Notes: a model not told the origin generated them from the sequence alone. Counted from the first letter of the stretch, positions 1 to 9,249 are shown. The stretch: DNA of 39,799 bases from Campylobacter sp. US33a (GCF_004378855.1 NZ_RYYL01000014.1:1-39799), one strand, 5' to 3'. A program made the numbers and translations.

Positions 1-605
1 ATGATTCTTATGCATATAGAGATTTAACAGATGGCATACACAAAAACCCTCTTAAAGCTCAAATGCTAAAAGACTTTGCTAAAAATCCTCCTTATGATGA
101 ATTTGGTATGTTACCTTTTCTAGATGAACTTATAGGAGTGGATTGGGTGATAGATGTGAATAAATATCAATTTGCCTATGATGAAAAAGGAAGAGTTAAT
201 GATGCTCTAAAAGATGATGTTGAAAAAGGAATACTCAAAGATCCAAGAGATGTAGATTCTACTCCAGAGAGTAGGTGGGAGTTTGACAAAGAGATGGATG
301 CTTATAGGAATGGAATATTAAATGGATATGGTGATAATATGCCTAGTGATTGGACGCAAGAACAAGCAAAATTGTGGTTAGAAACTATGCTTTTGGAAGC
401 CAAACTCGCAGCCCTAACTCCTCCTCAAGGCTATACTAATGCACCTTATTATTACTCTCCCGAAAGATTAGAGTTTATTTACAAAAATCATAATTTAGAT
501 AGGCTTCTTGATCCAAGAATCCCTGCTATACATAGATATAATTTCCCGAAAGAACTTAGAGCTAAAATTTTAAAATTTGGTGAAGATAGGGGTATTAGAG
601 ATTGA
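1..605 (+). CDS. 3' end of an unidentified accessory protein (5'-truncated by window edge)
   Basis: The reading frame is open from base 3 to the TGA at 603-605, giving about 200 residues with no stop before the left edge. The ATG at 63 is therefore probably an internal Met, and no ribosome binding site precedes it. The visible part is soluble, acidic and rich in Asp, Glu, Tyr and Pro, with no signal peptide or membrane segment. I see segments such as NPPYDEFGMLPFLDEL and YYYSPERLEFIYKNHNLDRL but recognise no family. It lies just left of tRNA-Ser, facing the tRNA 3' end, which is where integrated elements usually sit. A C-terminal effector or toxin domain is possible but is only a guess from context. 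Confidence 0.6.
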   Translation, partial: DSYAYRDLTDGIHKNPLKAQMLKDFAKNPPYDEFGMLPFLDELIGVDWVIDVNKYQFAYDEKGRVNDALKDDVEKGILKDPRDVDSTPESRWEFDKEMDAYRNGILNGYGDNMPSDWTQEQAKLWLETMLLEAKLAALTPPQGYTNAPYYYSPERLEFIYKNHNLDRLLDPRIPAIHRYNFPKELRAKILKFGEDRGIRD

Positions 606-710
606 TTTTTGACAAATTAGGCAATGCTATAATTTTTTAAATTTAAACTACTTTGATGTCAAAAATAATTAAATTAGATATATAAAAAAGACGATTTAAA
701 AATAAGATAG

Positions 711-800
711 TGGCGGACAGAGAGGGATTTGAACCCTCGAGACCCGTTAAGATCTGCACCCTTAGCAGGGGTGTGGTTTCAGCCACTCACCCATCTGTCC
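711..800 (-). tRNA. tRNA-Ser(GCU)
   Basis: Read on the minus strand, this 90-base sequence starts GGACAG and ends CTGTCC-G-CCA. The acceptor stem pairs and the CCA is encoded. The anticodon loop reads CT-GCT-AA, giving anticodon GCU for AGC/AGU serine codons. The T arm (GGTTCAAATCC) and a long variable arm typical of class II tRNA-Ser are present. The 3' end points toward the accessory gene on the left. Confidence 0.95.
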
Positions 801-823
801 TTTATTAATAGAAATAAATTGAA

Positions 824-829
824 ATTATA
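824..829 (-). promoter_or_regulatory. -10 box for tRNA-Ser
   Basis: A perfect TATAAT on the minus strand lies about 24 bases before the mature tRNA 5' end. It fits a housekeeping sigma factor promoter with a short leader. No clear -35 box is seen, which is normal in Campylobacter. Confidence 0.6.
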
Positions 830-872
830 CTCAAAATTGATAATAATTAGCTTAAATTTCTAAAATGAGCAT

Positions 873-907
873 AAAAATTTAGGCTCATTCTTAAAGAACA
901 AGCCTAA
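873..907 (-). terminator. Rho-independent terminator after nrfA
   Basis: Just past the nrfA stop the minus strand carries TTTAGGCTTGTTCTT, one T, then AAGAATGAGCCTAAA. The arms pair over 15 positions with two G-U pairs, and a T run follows. The distal part may open to a larger loop. Confidence 0.8.
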
Positions 908-911
908 AAAG

Positions 912-2726
912 TTATTTTTGATCAATAATTTGATAATTATAAGGCACTAAATTTTTATCGTGCTCTAAAAGTTCTTTTGGTGTATTGCCATTAACATTAT
1001 CATGCTTATAATAACGATCTCCGGCTTTATTACCATTTAAATCCACCTTATAATGAAGCTCGCCTGGATTTAGCTTTTGCATATCCTCAAAACCTAAATC
1101 TGAAGTTTTAAAATCTTTTATGCCATTGGCTAATGCAATTTCTACAAGCTTGGTTTGTGCCATTCTAGCCATATCAATGGCTTGTAAAAGCATTCTTGAA
1201 GCTTCGCGTGGATTATGAAATCCTGTTGAATTTTCAGCACCCACAAAATCAGCTCTCATTTGAGCTTTTCTTTGAAGCTCTAAAACTTCATTAAGTTCTT
1301 TAGAAATTTTAGCCTTAGTATCTTGCTTATAAGCGTCTAATTTTGCAAGCTCTTCTCTTAAAATCTTAGTATCGTTAATCAAACTTACAAGTGCATATTC
1401 TGCTTTTCTTAAATCATAAGCTACAGAATTTTGTATATCTTTGATTTGCTTTTTAAGATAATCTTCGCTTTGAGTATGACAAGTCTTGCAGGCCGCGTTG
1501 ATGTCTTGTAAAGGAGAAGTGATATTATGCTGAGTCATTTTCTTTGCACCTTTTCTAACATAAGGCATATGACAATCCGCACAGCTTACACCATTTGCTG
1601 CATGCACGCCACCACTATAAAGCTCACTTTCTGGATGTTGAATTTTAAGCATAGGTGCTTCTGTATATTTATGAGACCAATCTTTATCAAAAACAGATCT
1701 TACTTTTTCATAATACTCATCAAACATTTCTATTCTAAATGGTTGCCCCTTTTTCCACTCAGACCAAGGGAAAACTAATTCCAGACCATCTACTTCAATT
1801 TGCGTAGGCGCATTGCCATCTCTCCAAGAGTCAACTTCATCATAAGTTTTTTGTGTGCCATTCCACCATTTTTTAGAACTATCATTAGCAATACTCTCTC
1901 CCATTACTTTAACCTTAGTTCCAGTTGGTTTAAAATAATACTCCACATGGCATTGAGAACAAACCAAAGTTCTCATCTCTTCTCTTGTAGCTTTAACGCC
2001 TTGGATAGGATCTTTTTCATAGCCTCTAGCAACCAAAGCATTTATAGCTGCTGGACGAGTAAGTCTTAAACTCATATCATTTGGATTGTGACAATCTGCA
2101 CAAGTTACACCCATTCTTTTGCCTCCATGTGGCCCTGAGTGCTCAGGTGAATTTGGTGTGATACCATTTACCGCAGGAACATTTTTAATCATAGTCCAAT
2201 ACTTAGTAGAGTTAAAAGCTATCCAATCATCTTTTGCGACATTTTTCAAAAGCCAAGGAGTCCACCCACTATGACAATTCATACAAGCCGTTGGTTGACC
2301 ACCAAATCCTGCAAGTCCATGAGAATTTAAGAAGTCTTTGTTATTTCTTGCTGTATCCATTTGATCAACTTGAACCCAAAAATGCCCTCTTTCTTCATTG
2401 AAATCAACGCTAAAAGGATATCCCGCCCAAAGAACTGTAAGTTGCGGATAACGCGTTAATTTTGAATAAGATAAATTTCCACCAAATTCAGTCGCAACAG
2501 GCTGCTCTTTTTCAACAGTTAAATACATATCTAAATAATCTGGAAAATTTTGACCCCAATGAACAAAAGTAGGATTATCATCACTCATTTCTACAAAATT
2601 TTTCGAAAGCACACCGCCAACACCTTCATTTTGTTTTTGTTCTATGTCTTTATTAAGCCATAAAACTGCTGCAATTATAAGAACAAGAATAATAATTGCA
2701 CTCCATAAAAAACCTTTTTTACTCAT
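912..2726 (-). CDS. nrfA: Periplasmic cytochrome c nitrite reductase, ammonia-forming
   Basis: NrfA reduces nitrite to ammonium with six electrons in the periplasm. It supports respiration under low oxygen and protects against nitrosative stress. The 604-residue protein starts with an uncleaved-looking anchor or signal (hydrophobic about 8-24) and has five haem motifs: CMNCH (148-152), CADCH (209-213), CSQCH (256-260), CADCH (382-386) and CKTCH (413-417). Classical NrfA binds the catalytic haem through CXXCK; here haem 1 has His instead, as I recall for C. jejuni. Helices after residue 430 match the dimer interface. A strong AAGGAGG lies 4 bases before the ATG. It follows nrfH by 12 bases, so the two form an nrfHA operon. 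Confidence 0.97.
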   Translation of the reverse strand: MSKKGFLWSAIIILVLIIAAVLWLNKDIEQKQNEGVGGVLSKNFVEMSDDNPTFVHWGQNFPDYLDMYLTVEKEQPVATEFGGNLSYSKLTRYPQLTVLWAGYPFSVDFNEERGHFWVQVDQMDTARNNKDFLNSHGLAGFGGQPTACMNCHSGWTPWLLKNVAKDDWIAFNSTKYWTMIKNVPAVNGITPNSPEHSGPHGGKRMGVTCADCHNPNDMSLRLTRPAAINALVARGYEKDPIQGVKATREEMRTLVCSQCHVEYYFKPTGTKVKVMGESIANDSSKKWWNGTQKTYDEVDSWRDGNAPTQIEVDGLELVFPWSEWKKGQPFRIEMFDEYYEKVRSVFDKDWSHKYTEAPMLKIQHPESELYSGGVHAANGVSCADCHMPYVRKGAKKMTQHNITSPLQDINAACKTCHTQSEDYLKKQIKDIQNSVAYDLRKAEYALVSLINDTKILREELAKLDAYKQDTKAKISKELNEVLELQRKAQMRADFVGAENSTGFHNPREASRMLLQAIDMARMAQTKLVEIALANGIKDFKTSDLGFEDMQKLNPGELHYKVDLNGNKAGDRYYKHDNVNGNTPKELLEHDKNLVPYNYQIIDQK

Positions 2727-2738
2727 TTTACCTCCTTA

Positions 2739-3257
2739 TTAAAATCCGCGTGTATGTCCTACACCCACATGGCAAGATACACAATTTAAAGAATTATCCT
2801 TATGAGGATTAGTGCTTGCATTGATAACATTTGTAGCCATTTCAGAATGACAACGCACGCAATTATCTTGAATCATTGCTTTGCTTTTAGCATTTGCACT
2901 TAAATTTGCGGGTAACTCATTTAACTTAAAAGTAAAAGCATAAGCATGCCCCAACCCACTTTGTGCCTTTGCAATCCACTTATCCACAAAATCATGTGGC
3001 AAATGACAATCATTACAACTTGCTCTTGGTTTACCTGCTATTTTTTGAGAATGCGAAGCCTTTAAATAGTCATTGTAAACCTCATTCATAATATGGCAAT
3101 TATTACAAGATTCACTTGCATCACTAAAATACGACATTCCTTTGGCATTATAAAATGTATAAGCACCCACAACAAATAAAACCAAAAGCAAAAGTAAGAA
3201 AATAGAAAAAAGTTTTCCAAATGCTTTCTTCAAATCAAACCTCCTTCCTTGCTCCAT
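2739..3257 (-). CDS. nrfH: Membrane-anchored tetrahaem quinol dehydrogenase for NrfA
   Basis: NrfH takes electrons from menaquinol and passes them to NrfA. It has one N-terminal membrane helix (about 17-36) and four CXXCH motifs: CNNCH (51-55), CNDCH (81-85), CVRCH (133-137) and CVSCH (159-163), typical of the NapC/NrfH family. The ATG at 3257 has no ribosome binding site. A strong AAGGAAGGAGG lies inside the frame, 6 bases before a TTG (codon 9, base 3233), so translation may start there and give 164 residues. I keep the longer frame as the outer limit. The gene opens the nrfHA operon and is divergent from ppk. Confidence 0.95.
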   Translation of the reverse strand: MEQGRRFDLKKAFGKLFSIFLLLLLVLFVVGAYTFYNAKGMSYFSDASESCNNCHIMNEVYNDYLKASHSQKIAGKPRASCNDCHLPHDFVDKWIAKAQSGLGHAYAFTFKLNELPANLSANAKSKAMIQDNCVRCHSEMATNVINASTNPHKDNSLNCVSCHVGVGHTRGF

Positions 3258-3284
3258 AGAGACTAGACAAACCCTTTGATTGTT

Positions 3285-3290
3285 ATTATA
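3285..3290 (-). promoter_or_regulatory. -10 box for nrfHA
   Basis: TATAAT on the minus strand lies 28 bases before the annotated nrfH ATG and about 52 bases before the TTG favoured by the Shine-Dalgarno sequence. The intergenic region of about 200 bases is shared with the divergent ppk. I found no convincing FNR-type palindrome in it. Confidence 0.5.
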
Positions 3291-3424
3291 AATAAAAAAT
3301 TTTAATTTAAATTTAAGGATATATTTACTCTTAATTAATACTTACACATTGGATTTTCGTATTTTATTTAAAAATTTTTATACAAATTTATACCTTTCAA
3401 ACCTTCAAAATATGTAAAAAATGA

Positions 3425-3430
3425 TAAAAT
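3425..3430 (+). promoter_or_regulatory. -10 box for ppk
   Basis: TGATAAAAT lies 25 bases before the ppk ATG, with AAGGAG just ahead of the start. It fits the relaxed Campylobacter -10 pattern; there is no -35. Confidence 0.45.
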
Positions 3431-3454
3431 TAGTTTTCATAAAAAGGAGTTACA

Positions 3455-5545
3455 ATGCAAACACAACCTACTATGTTTTTAAATCGAGAGCTTTCTTGGT
3501 TAAGATTCAATTCTCGTGTTTTAGATCAATGCTCTAAATCCATTCCTTTGCTAGAAAAACTTAAATTTATAGCAATTTATTGTACAAATTTAGATGAATT
3601 TTATATGATAAGAGTGGCAGGATTAAAGCAGCTTTTTGCAGCAGGAGCAAATGCTAGTAGTAGCGACGAAATGACACCTTTAACACAATTAAAAGAAATT
3701 CGCAAATACCTAAGTAGAGAAAAAAATTTATTAGAAACTTATTTCACTCAAATCACCAAAGATCTCGAAAAAGAAAATTTATTTATCAAACATTATGAAG
3801 AATTGGATACAAATTTAAAAATTAAATGTGATGAATATTTCTTCTCGCATATTTTTCCAGTTATTGTCCCAATAGCTGTCGATACCACACATCCTTTTCC
3901 ACATCTTAATAATCTTTCTTTTTCTTTAGCTGTTAAACTTTGCGATAACGCACACCCTGAACTTATCAAATTTGGAATGATTAGAATTCCACGCGTTTTG
4001 CCACGTTTTTACGAAGCAAGCTCAAATGTCTATGTTCCTATTGAAAGCATAGTTCATCGTCATGCAGAAGAAATTTTTCCAGGTTATAAACTTTTAGCCG
4101 CAGCTGCTTTTAGGGTTACAAGAAATGCTGATATTACCATCGAAGAAGAAGAAGCTGATGATTTTATGATGATACTAGAACAAGGCTTAAAACTTCGTAG
4201 AAAAGGTGCTTTTGTGCGTTTGCAAATTCAAAAAGATGCGGATGAACAAATCGTTGAATTTTTAACAAGTCATATGAAAATTTTTCACAAAGATATGTAT
4301 GAGTATTCCATACTACTTAATCTACCAAGCCTTTGGCAAATCGTTGGAAATAAAACCTTTACTCACCTTTTAAGTCCGCTTTATACGCCAAAAGTCTTAC
4401 CACCTTTTGATGAAAATTTATCTATTTTTGATGCAATCGACAAAGAAGATGTCTTGATTTTGCAGCCTTTTGAAAGCTTTGATCCTGTATATAAATTCAT
4501 TAAAGAAGCCAGCAAAGATCCCGAAGTTATATCCATAAGAATGACGCTATATAGAGTAGAAAAAAATTCAAACATCGTCCAAGCCCTAATCGATGCAGCA
4601 AGTGATGGCAAACAAGTAACGGTTATGGTTGAGTTAAAAGCGCGCTTTGATGAAGAAAACAACTTGCATTGGGCAAAGGCTTTAGAAAATGCAGGCGCAC
4701 ATGTTATTTATGGAATCACCGGATTTAAAGTCCACGCCAAGGTTTCGCAAGTCATACGCAAACAAGGCGAAAAGCTTAAATTTTATATACATTTAAGCAC
4801 GGGAAATTATAACGCAAGCAGTGCAAAAATTTACACTGATGTAAGTTATTTTACTAGCAAGGCTGAATTTGCCAGAGATACAACAAGTTTCTTTCATATC
4901 TTATCAGGTTTTAGCAAAAATCGTCGCTTGCAAACCCTATCTATGAGTCCAAATCAAATCAAAGAAAAAATATTAGAAATGATTAACACAGAAGCACAAA
5001 AAGGCGAAGATGGTGTAATTATCGCCAAAATGAATTCCCTTGTTGATAGCGATGTCATCAAAGCTCTTTATGAGGCATCAAATAAGGGTGTTAAAATCGA
5101 TCTTATTATCCGCGGAATTTGCTGCCTAAGACCAAATGCAGAGTATAGTAAAAACATACGCGTTAGAAGCATTATAGGCAAATACCTTGAACACGCAAGA
5201 ATATTTTACTTCAAGCACAGTGAGCCAAATTATTTTATCTCGAGTGCGGATTGGATGCCAAGAAATTTAGAACGCCGTTTAGAATTAATGACTCCTATAT
5301 ATGATGAAAGAAGTAAGGCAAAACTGGCTCAAATTTTGCGTTTAGAGCTTAGTGATAATGCCCTAGCTTACGAGCTTGACAATGAAGGAGAATACCACAA
5401 AATTATTCCAAAAGAAAATGAGAAAATTTTAGATTCCCAACAAACACTAGAAGATTATGTCAGTAAAATTTATAAAACTCTCAAAAAAGATACGGATCAA
5501 ACTCGTGCAACCCATCTTGCTTCTAAGCTTTTCAAAGAAAGCTAA
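3455..5545 (+). CDS. ppk: Polyphosphate kinase 1
   Basis: PPK1 polymerises the gamma phosphate of ATP into polyphosphate. In Campylobacter polyphosphate is linked to stress survival and virulence. The 696 residues match family length. The N-terminal domain begins with the signature [12 protein letters not shown] (8-19). The phospholipase-D-like catalytic domains contain the phosphorylated His in KVHAKV (His427), HLSTGNYN (446-453) and the second His in EHARIFYF (His580). The start has AAGGAG 5 bases upstream. The 3' end overlaps the convergent phosphatase gene by 4 bases. Confidence 0.97.
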   Translation: MQTQPTMFLNRELSWLRFNSRVLDQCSKSIPLLEKLKFIAIYCTNLDEFYMIRVAGLKQLFAAGANASSSDEMTPLTQLKEIRKYLSREKNLLETYFTQITKDLEKENLFIKHYEELDTNLKIKCDEYFFSHIFPVIVPIAVDTTHPFPHLNNLSFSLAVKLCDNAHPELIKFGMIRIPRVLPRFYEASSNVYVPIESIVHRHAEEIFPGYKLLAAAAFRVTRNADITIEEEEADDFMMILEQGLKLRRKGAFVRLQIQKDADEQIVEFLTSHMKIFHKDMYEYSILLNLPSLWQIVGNKTFTHLLSPLYTPKVLPPFDENLSIFDAIDKEDVLILQPFESFDPVYKFIKEASKDPEVISIRMTLYRVEKNSNIVQALIDAASDGKQVTVMVELKARFDEENNLHWAKALENAGAHVIYGITGFKVHAKVSQVIRKQGEKLKFYIHLSTGNYNASSAKIYTDVSYFTSKAEFARDTTSFFHILSGFSKNRRLQTLSMSPNQIKEKILEMINTEAQKGEDGVIIAKMNSLVDSDVIKALYEASNKGVKIDLIIRGICCLRPNAEYSKNIRVRSIIGKYLEHARIFYFKHSEPNYFISSADWMPRNLERRLELMTPIYDERSKAKLAQILRLELSDNALAYELDNEGEYHKIIPKENEKILDSQQTLEDYVSKIYKTLKKDTDQTRATHLASKLFKES

Positions 5546-6003
5546 ATTTCATCTTCTAGGGTTTGCAAAAAATTTTTGCAGGCCTTAGAAATAATCTCAT
5601 AAGTTTCATCAAAATTTCCACTATACCAAGGATCTGGGACCTCATCATAGCCCAAATTCTTAGCAAAATCAATAATTTTAAAAGTTTTATTTTTTGCTCC
5701 TTGAAAATTCTTTATAACATGATTAAAATTGGAATTATCCATAGTAATTAAAAAATCGCTTTCATCACAAAGCTTTTGAGTCAGTCGTTTGCTCGTAAAA
5801 TTTTGATGCTCTATATTTAAGCTTACAAGTTTATTTTTAGTGCCTCCGTGCATTCCTTCTCCATCGTGCTCTCCAGAAGTTCCTGCACTTGTAATGCTAA
5901 ATTTCTCTTCTAAATTCGCTTTTTTAATTAAATCTTTCATAACAAATTCTGCCATAGGTGAACGGCAAATATTTCCCAAACATACAAAAGTTATTTTTTT
6001 CAT
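5542..6003 (-). CDS. Low-molecular-weight protein tyrosine phosphatase
   Basis: A small cytoplasmic phosphatase that removes phosphate from tyrosine. The P-loop CLGNICRS (Cys8 to Arg14 in CX5R) and the general acid in VPDPWYSG near residue 122 are both present, so it looks active. Its 153 residues match the family. AAGGAT precedes the ATG, and a TATAAT lies about 26 bases upstream. The homologue in C. jejuni is the Cj1258 type. No kinase or capsule locus lies beside it, so its substrate is unknown. Confidence 0.93.
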   Translation of the reverse strand: MKKITFVCLGNICRSPMAEFVMKDLIKKANLEEKFSITSAGTSGEHDGEGMHGGTKNKLVSLNIEHQNFTSKRLTQKLCDESDFLITMDNSNFNHVIKNFQGAKNKTFKIIDFAKNLGYDEVPDPWYSGNFDETYEIISKACKNFLQTLEDEI

Positions 6004-6028
6004 TTATATCCTTCATTTTTAATTTAAA

Positions 6029-6034
6029 ATTATA
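6029..6034 (-). promoter_or_regulatory. -10 box for the tyrosine phosphatase gene
   Basis: TATAAT on the minus strand, 26 bases before the ATG at 6003, in the short divergent region shared with the MFS gene. Confidence 0.45.
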
Positions 6035-6044
6035 GAAAATATCA

Positions 6045-6050
6045 TACAAT
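6045..6050 (+). promoter_or_regulatory. -10-like box for the MFS exporter gene
   Basis: TACAAT on the plus strand, 22 bases before the ATG at 6072. It lies only 11 bases from the opposing -10 box, so the two promoters overlap. Confidence 0.35.
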
Positions 6051-6071
6051 ATTTTTTATGGATAAAACAAT

Positions 6072-7253
6072 ATGAATCATTTTCAAAAAACTTTATTAAT
6101 ATGTTGGTTTGGGGTTTTTACCACAAGTATGGGGCTTAGTCAAATCGCTCCAATTTTACCCTTGTTTATGAGAGAACTAGGACTTGTCAAACTTAGTGAT
6201 ATTAGCTTTTATTCTGGGCTTGCCTTTGGCATTACTCCGCTAGGAATGGCTATATTTTCTCCACTTTGGGCATATTTGGGTGCAAAATATGGATACAAAA
6301 ATATGCTTTTAAGGGCTAGCTTTGGGATGTCTATTTTAAGTTTATGGCTTAGCTTTGCTAATAGTGCCACAGAAGTGGTTTTAATCCGTGCTTTAACGGG
6401 CATTATTTCAGGCTTTACCTCAGCAGCAGTTGTTTTTATTGCTGTTATTTCACCCAAAGAAAAAGTTGCTTATGCACTAGGAACGCTTTCTACAGCTTCA
6501 ATTAGTGGAAGTTTAATTGGGCCTTTATTTGGAGGGTTTATTGCGGAATTTTTTAGTATTAGATTTGTTTTTGATCTCATAGCTTTTTTGATCACTTGTT
6601 CTTTCATTACAATTTTTATATTTATCAAAGAAAATAAAAACCAAAAAGAACTCAAAAAATACAACGAAGATACAAAAACAAACAAAACCCTTATTGCTAT
6701 ACTTTTTATCACTACTTTTATCATACAATTTGGCACTTTTGGAAGCATTCCCATGCTAAGCATTTTTGTTGGCGAAATTTATCAAGGAGAATATTTGGCC
6801 TTTTGGACAGGTATAGTTGTCGCAGCAAGCGGGATAAGTAATTTATTTTTCGCACCAAAATTAGGAAAAATTGCTGATAAAATCGGTCCTAGCAAGGTTA
6901 TATTTAGCTCTTTGGTATTTTGCGGAATTTGTTTTTATTTGCAAAACTTAGCCTTAAATATTTATAGCCTCATCATATTTCGTTTGCTTATAGGTGTAGG
7001 GCTTGGTGGACTTTTACCTTGTGTTAATGCTTTACTTAAAAAAAGTGTGAGTGCAAAAAATTTAAGCGTCATTTTTGGTTTTAATCAAAGTGCACAATTC
7101 ATAGGAAATTTCGTAGGAGCCTTTGGTAGTGGTATCATAGGCTCTCATTTTGGTGTAAAAATTGTTTTTATCAGCGTTGCCTTGCTTTTTATCCTTAATG
7201 CTATTTTATTTTTCATTTTTGAAAGAAAATATATTTTTTCAAAAAAATTGTAA
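6072..7253 (+). CDS. Major facilitator superfamily drug efflux transporter
   Basis: An inner-membrane transporter of 393 residues with twelve predicted hydrophobic helices, two halves and a central basic loop (KENKNQKELKKYNEDTK, about 185-201). Motif-A-like loops are visible between helices 2 and 3 (YLGAKYGYKN) and in the matching place of the second half (KLGKIADKIGPSKV). This pattern is typical of proton-driven multidrug exporters of the DHA1 group. The substrate cannot be told from sequence. Ribosome binding is weak (GGAT 11 bases upstream). It resembles Cj1257c of C. jejuni and keeps the Cj1258-like phosphatase as divergent neighbour. Confidence 0.85.
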   Translation: MNHFQKTLLICWFGVFTTSMGLSQIAPILPLFMRELGLVKLSDISFYSGLAFGITPLGMAIFSPLWAYLGAKYGYKNMLLRASFGMSILSLWLSFANSATEVVLIRALTGIISGFTSAAVVFIAVISPKEKVAYALGTLSTASISGSLIGPLFGGFIAEFFSIRFVFDLIAFLITCSFITIFIFIKENKNQKELKKYNEDTKTNKTLIAILFITTFIIQFGTFGSIPMLSIFVGEIYQGEYLAFWTGIVVAASGISNLFFAPKLGKIADKIGPSKVIFSSLVFCGICFYLQNLALNIYSLIIFRLLIGVGLGGLLPCVNALLKKSVSAKNLSVIFGFNQSAQFIGNFVGAFGSGIIGSHFGVKIVFISVALLFILNAILFFIFERKYIFSKKL

Positions 7254-7262
7254 TTTTTTACA

Positions 7263-8978
7263 TCATTTTGCAATGCCTAAGCGATAAGCTAATTGATACA
7301 AGTTAAACTCTTTATATAATTTAGCAAAGTCCTTATGATAAATATCTAGCTCAAAAGCCTTATTTGTATCTTTTATCGTAGAATTATTTTCAAAGTAATA
7401 ACCCTTATCATTGCTATAAACTCCATTTTCATCCATCCAAACCATTTCATTAAAACCAAATTCTAATCTTTTATTTTCTGGCTTTAAAAGCATACTTTTT
7501 CCACCCAAACTCAAATACTCTACTTCGCTTAAAGTTAAATTATAAAGCGTTGGAAAAATGTCCTTATGTGAACCTATACGATTTTTATCATAATAAATAT
7601 TATCTTGTAATTTTTTTGGCACATAAAGATAAAATGGCACGCTATAAGCAAAAGCTTTTTCATGATTTAAGTCCATTTTTATATCCCTAAAACGATGATC
7701 GCCTGTTGCAGCAATAATAATATTTTCTTTAAAATCACTACCCTTTACAAGATCTAAAAATTTACCAAATTCATCATTAGCATACGCATAGGTTTTTAAA
7801 GCATTTTTAGGATTTTTAATGATAAATTGATCTAAAATTTCTTTTTCTACCAAATTTTCATCAAATAATTTTTCCTTGCTCTCATGTACATAAGGACGAT
7901 GCGTTGAAATGCTTAAGGAAATCACTAAAGTTGGCTTTGTGGCGTTTTTAAAAATAGAATAAATCTTTTTGTACATAAACTCATCAGCAATTCCGTATTT
8001 GTGTTTTGTTGCTCTAGCCTCACTAAATTCACTCATCAAGGTATTTTCATCTATAATTAAATCAGCCCCTTGATACCTAAAATAATTCCCAAGATTATAC
8101 CAAGAGGCATTACCACTATAAACAAAAACTATATCATAGCCTGCATTTTTATATACCTGCAAAGGAGTATATTTTAAAATTTTCTTTTGCATTAAGCCGT
8201 TTGATATGATATTTGGACTTAAAAAAACTAAACGATTTAAACTTTCTATAGTATTATTTGCACTAGATAAAAATCTTTTAAAGACAAAATCTTCTTTAAA
8301 ATGCCTATCAAGTCTTCCTAACAAATTATGTTTTTCATTGCTAAATTCCAACATATTTAAGCCAAAGCTTTCTAAAATATTTAAATATATATGATTTTTC
8401 GCATGATTTGCATTTTTATAAGTGCTATCAAACATAGTAAAAAGCTCTTTTTCAAAATCTTTAAGCTCTGCTAAATCAACGCTTTTAAAATGCTGCTGTC
8501 CTCTATGCTCCTTATAGGCCCATGATAATGCCATAAGAGGATTTGTAGAAATTTCATTAAAAGCTTTTATGATGCTAAACTCATAGCTTGAAGCTCTTAA
8601 AGCATTATAAGTAAAATGCCCTCTTAATGCAATTATATAAGCATAAATAAGAAACAAATTTAATACAACAAATAAATATTTATTGAGTTTTATTGCTTTA
8701 AATTTTAAATGCATTATTTTTATATTTAACCAAAAAGCAAAAACACCAAAGAATAACGCTAAAAAGATAATTTTAATAATAGGATAATCATCAAAAATTA
8801 TAGACAAAATAGCATTTGTATCATCATCTTTTAAACTAAAGATAAAAATGTCTATTTTACTTCCATACATTTGAAAATAATAATAATGGATAAAAGCAAA
8901 AAGTATAAATAAAAAGCTAAGAAAGAAGATATAAAAGCTAGAAATATAATTGTAAATTTTAGCGATTACCCCCCCCCG
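7263..8978 (-). CDS. LTA-synthase/phosphoethanolamine-transferase-like enzyme, catalytic part (out of frame with its N terminus)
   Basis: This frame carries the alkaline-phosphatase-fold catalytic domain of the LtaS/EptA type, which transfers a phospho-group from a phospholipid to a surface glycan or lipid A. Numbered from the internal ATG at 8870, I see the metal-binding Glu in ILESFG (Glu167), the nucleophile Thr in ANNTIES (Thr207) and the Asp-His pair in GDHRFRD (391-392). Two or three membrane helices precede it. The frame is open upstream to a stop at 8979-8981 and reads into the poly-G tract. No good ribosome binding site precedes the ATG at 8870, so it needs the N-terminal frame at 8959-9210. 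One fewer G gives a fused protein of about 648 residues. Confidence 0.8.
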   Translation of the reverse strand, partial: RGGVIAKIYNYISSFYIFFLSFLFILFAFIHYYYFQMYGSKIDIFIFSLKDDDTNAILSIIFDDYPIIKIIFLALFFGVFAFWLNIKIMHLKFKAIKLNKYLFVVLNLFLIYAYIIALRGHFTYNALRASSYEFSIIKAFNEISTNPLMALSWAYKEHRGQQHFKSVDLAELKDFEKELFTMFDSTYKNANHAKNHIYLNILESFGLNMLEFSNEKHNLLGRLDRHFKEDFVFKRFLSSANNTIESLNRLVFLSPNIISNGLMQKKILKYTPLQVYKNAGYDIVFVYSGNASWYNLGNYFRYQGADLIIDENTLMSEFSEARATKHKYGIADEFMYKKIYSIFKNATKPTLVISLSISTHRPYVHESKEKLFDENLVEKEILDQFIIKNPKNALKTYAYANDEFGKFLDLVKGSDFKENIIIAATGDHRFRDIKMDLNHEKAFAYSVPFYLYVPKKLQDNIYYDKNRIGSHKDIFPTLYNLTLSEVEYLSLGGKSMLLKPENKRLEFGFNEMVWMDENGVYSNDKGYYFENNSTIKDTNKAFELDIYHKDFAKLYKEFNLYQLAYRLGIAK

Positions 8979-9210
8979 TCATAGCAAATTTGCTTTTAGT
9001 GAGTGCAAAATTAAAATAACTCAAAAAGCCACATAAAAATAAAGGTAAAAAAGCCACACTAAGAGTTCTCATATCATGCCCTAAGCCATAAATATAAGTC
9101 ATAAGTGAATTTTTACCCACTAAATTACTCAACATAAAAAATCTAGTTATGGCAAAAATAGCCATAAATATAAAACTAAAACAAAGAATTTGCAATACAA
9201 TTTTTCTCAT
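8959..9210 (-). CDS. N-terminal membrane part of the phase-variable LtaS/EptA-like transferase
   Basis: The true start of the transferase lies here: AAAGGAGG is 5 bases before the ATG at 9210. The frame encodes two hydrophobic helices (about 6-26 and 50-70), then runs into G9 and ends as MTGGGNR-stop. Reading into the downstream frame needs 8 or 11 Gs instead of 9. With G8 the join is MTGG followed by VIAKIYNYISSFYIFF, which continues the expected run of membrane helices. As sequenced the gene is therefore in the off state, unless the tract was miscounted. Confidence 0.8.
   Translation of the reverse strand: MRKIVLQILCFSFIFMAIFAITRFFMLSNLVGKNSLMTYIYGLGHDMRTLSVAFLPLFLCGFLSYFNFALTKSKFAMTGGGNR
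8969..8977 (-). repeat. Poly-G tract (G9), contingency locus
   Basis: Nine consecutive Gs on the coding strand join the N-terminal and catalytic frames of the surface transferase. Tracts of this length in Campylobacter slip often during replication. Frame arithmetic shows that G8 or G11 is on, and G9 or G10 is off. Confidence 0.85.
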
Positions 9211-9249
9211 TTTTCCTCCTTTAAATAAAATACTAAATATAGCATAAAT

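Noticed and set aside
1527-2069. Plus-strand frames inside nrfA
   Set aside because: They are antisense to a gene with five haem motifs and have no ribosome binding sites or family features.
6209-6763. Minus-strand frames inside the MFS gene
   Set aside because: Mirror frames of a hydrophobic coding sequence; no start signals, no plausible product.
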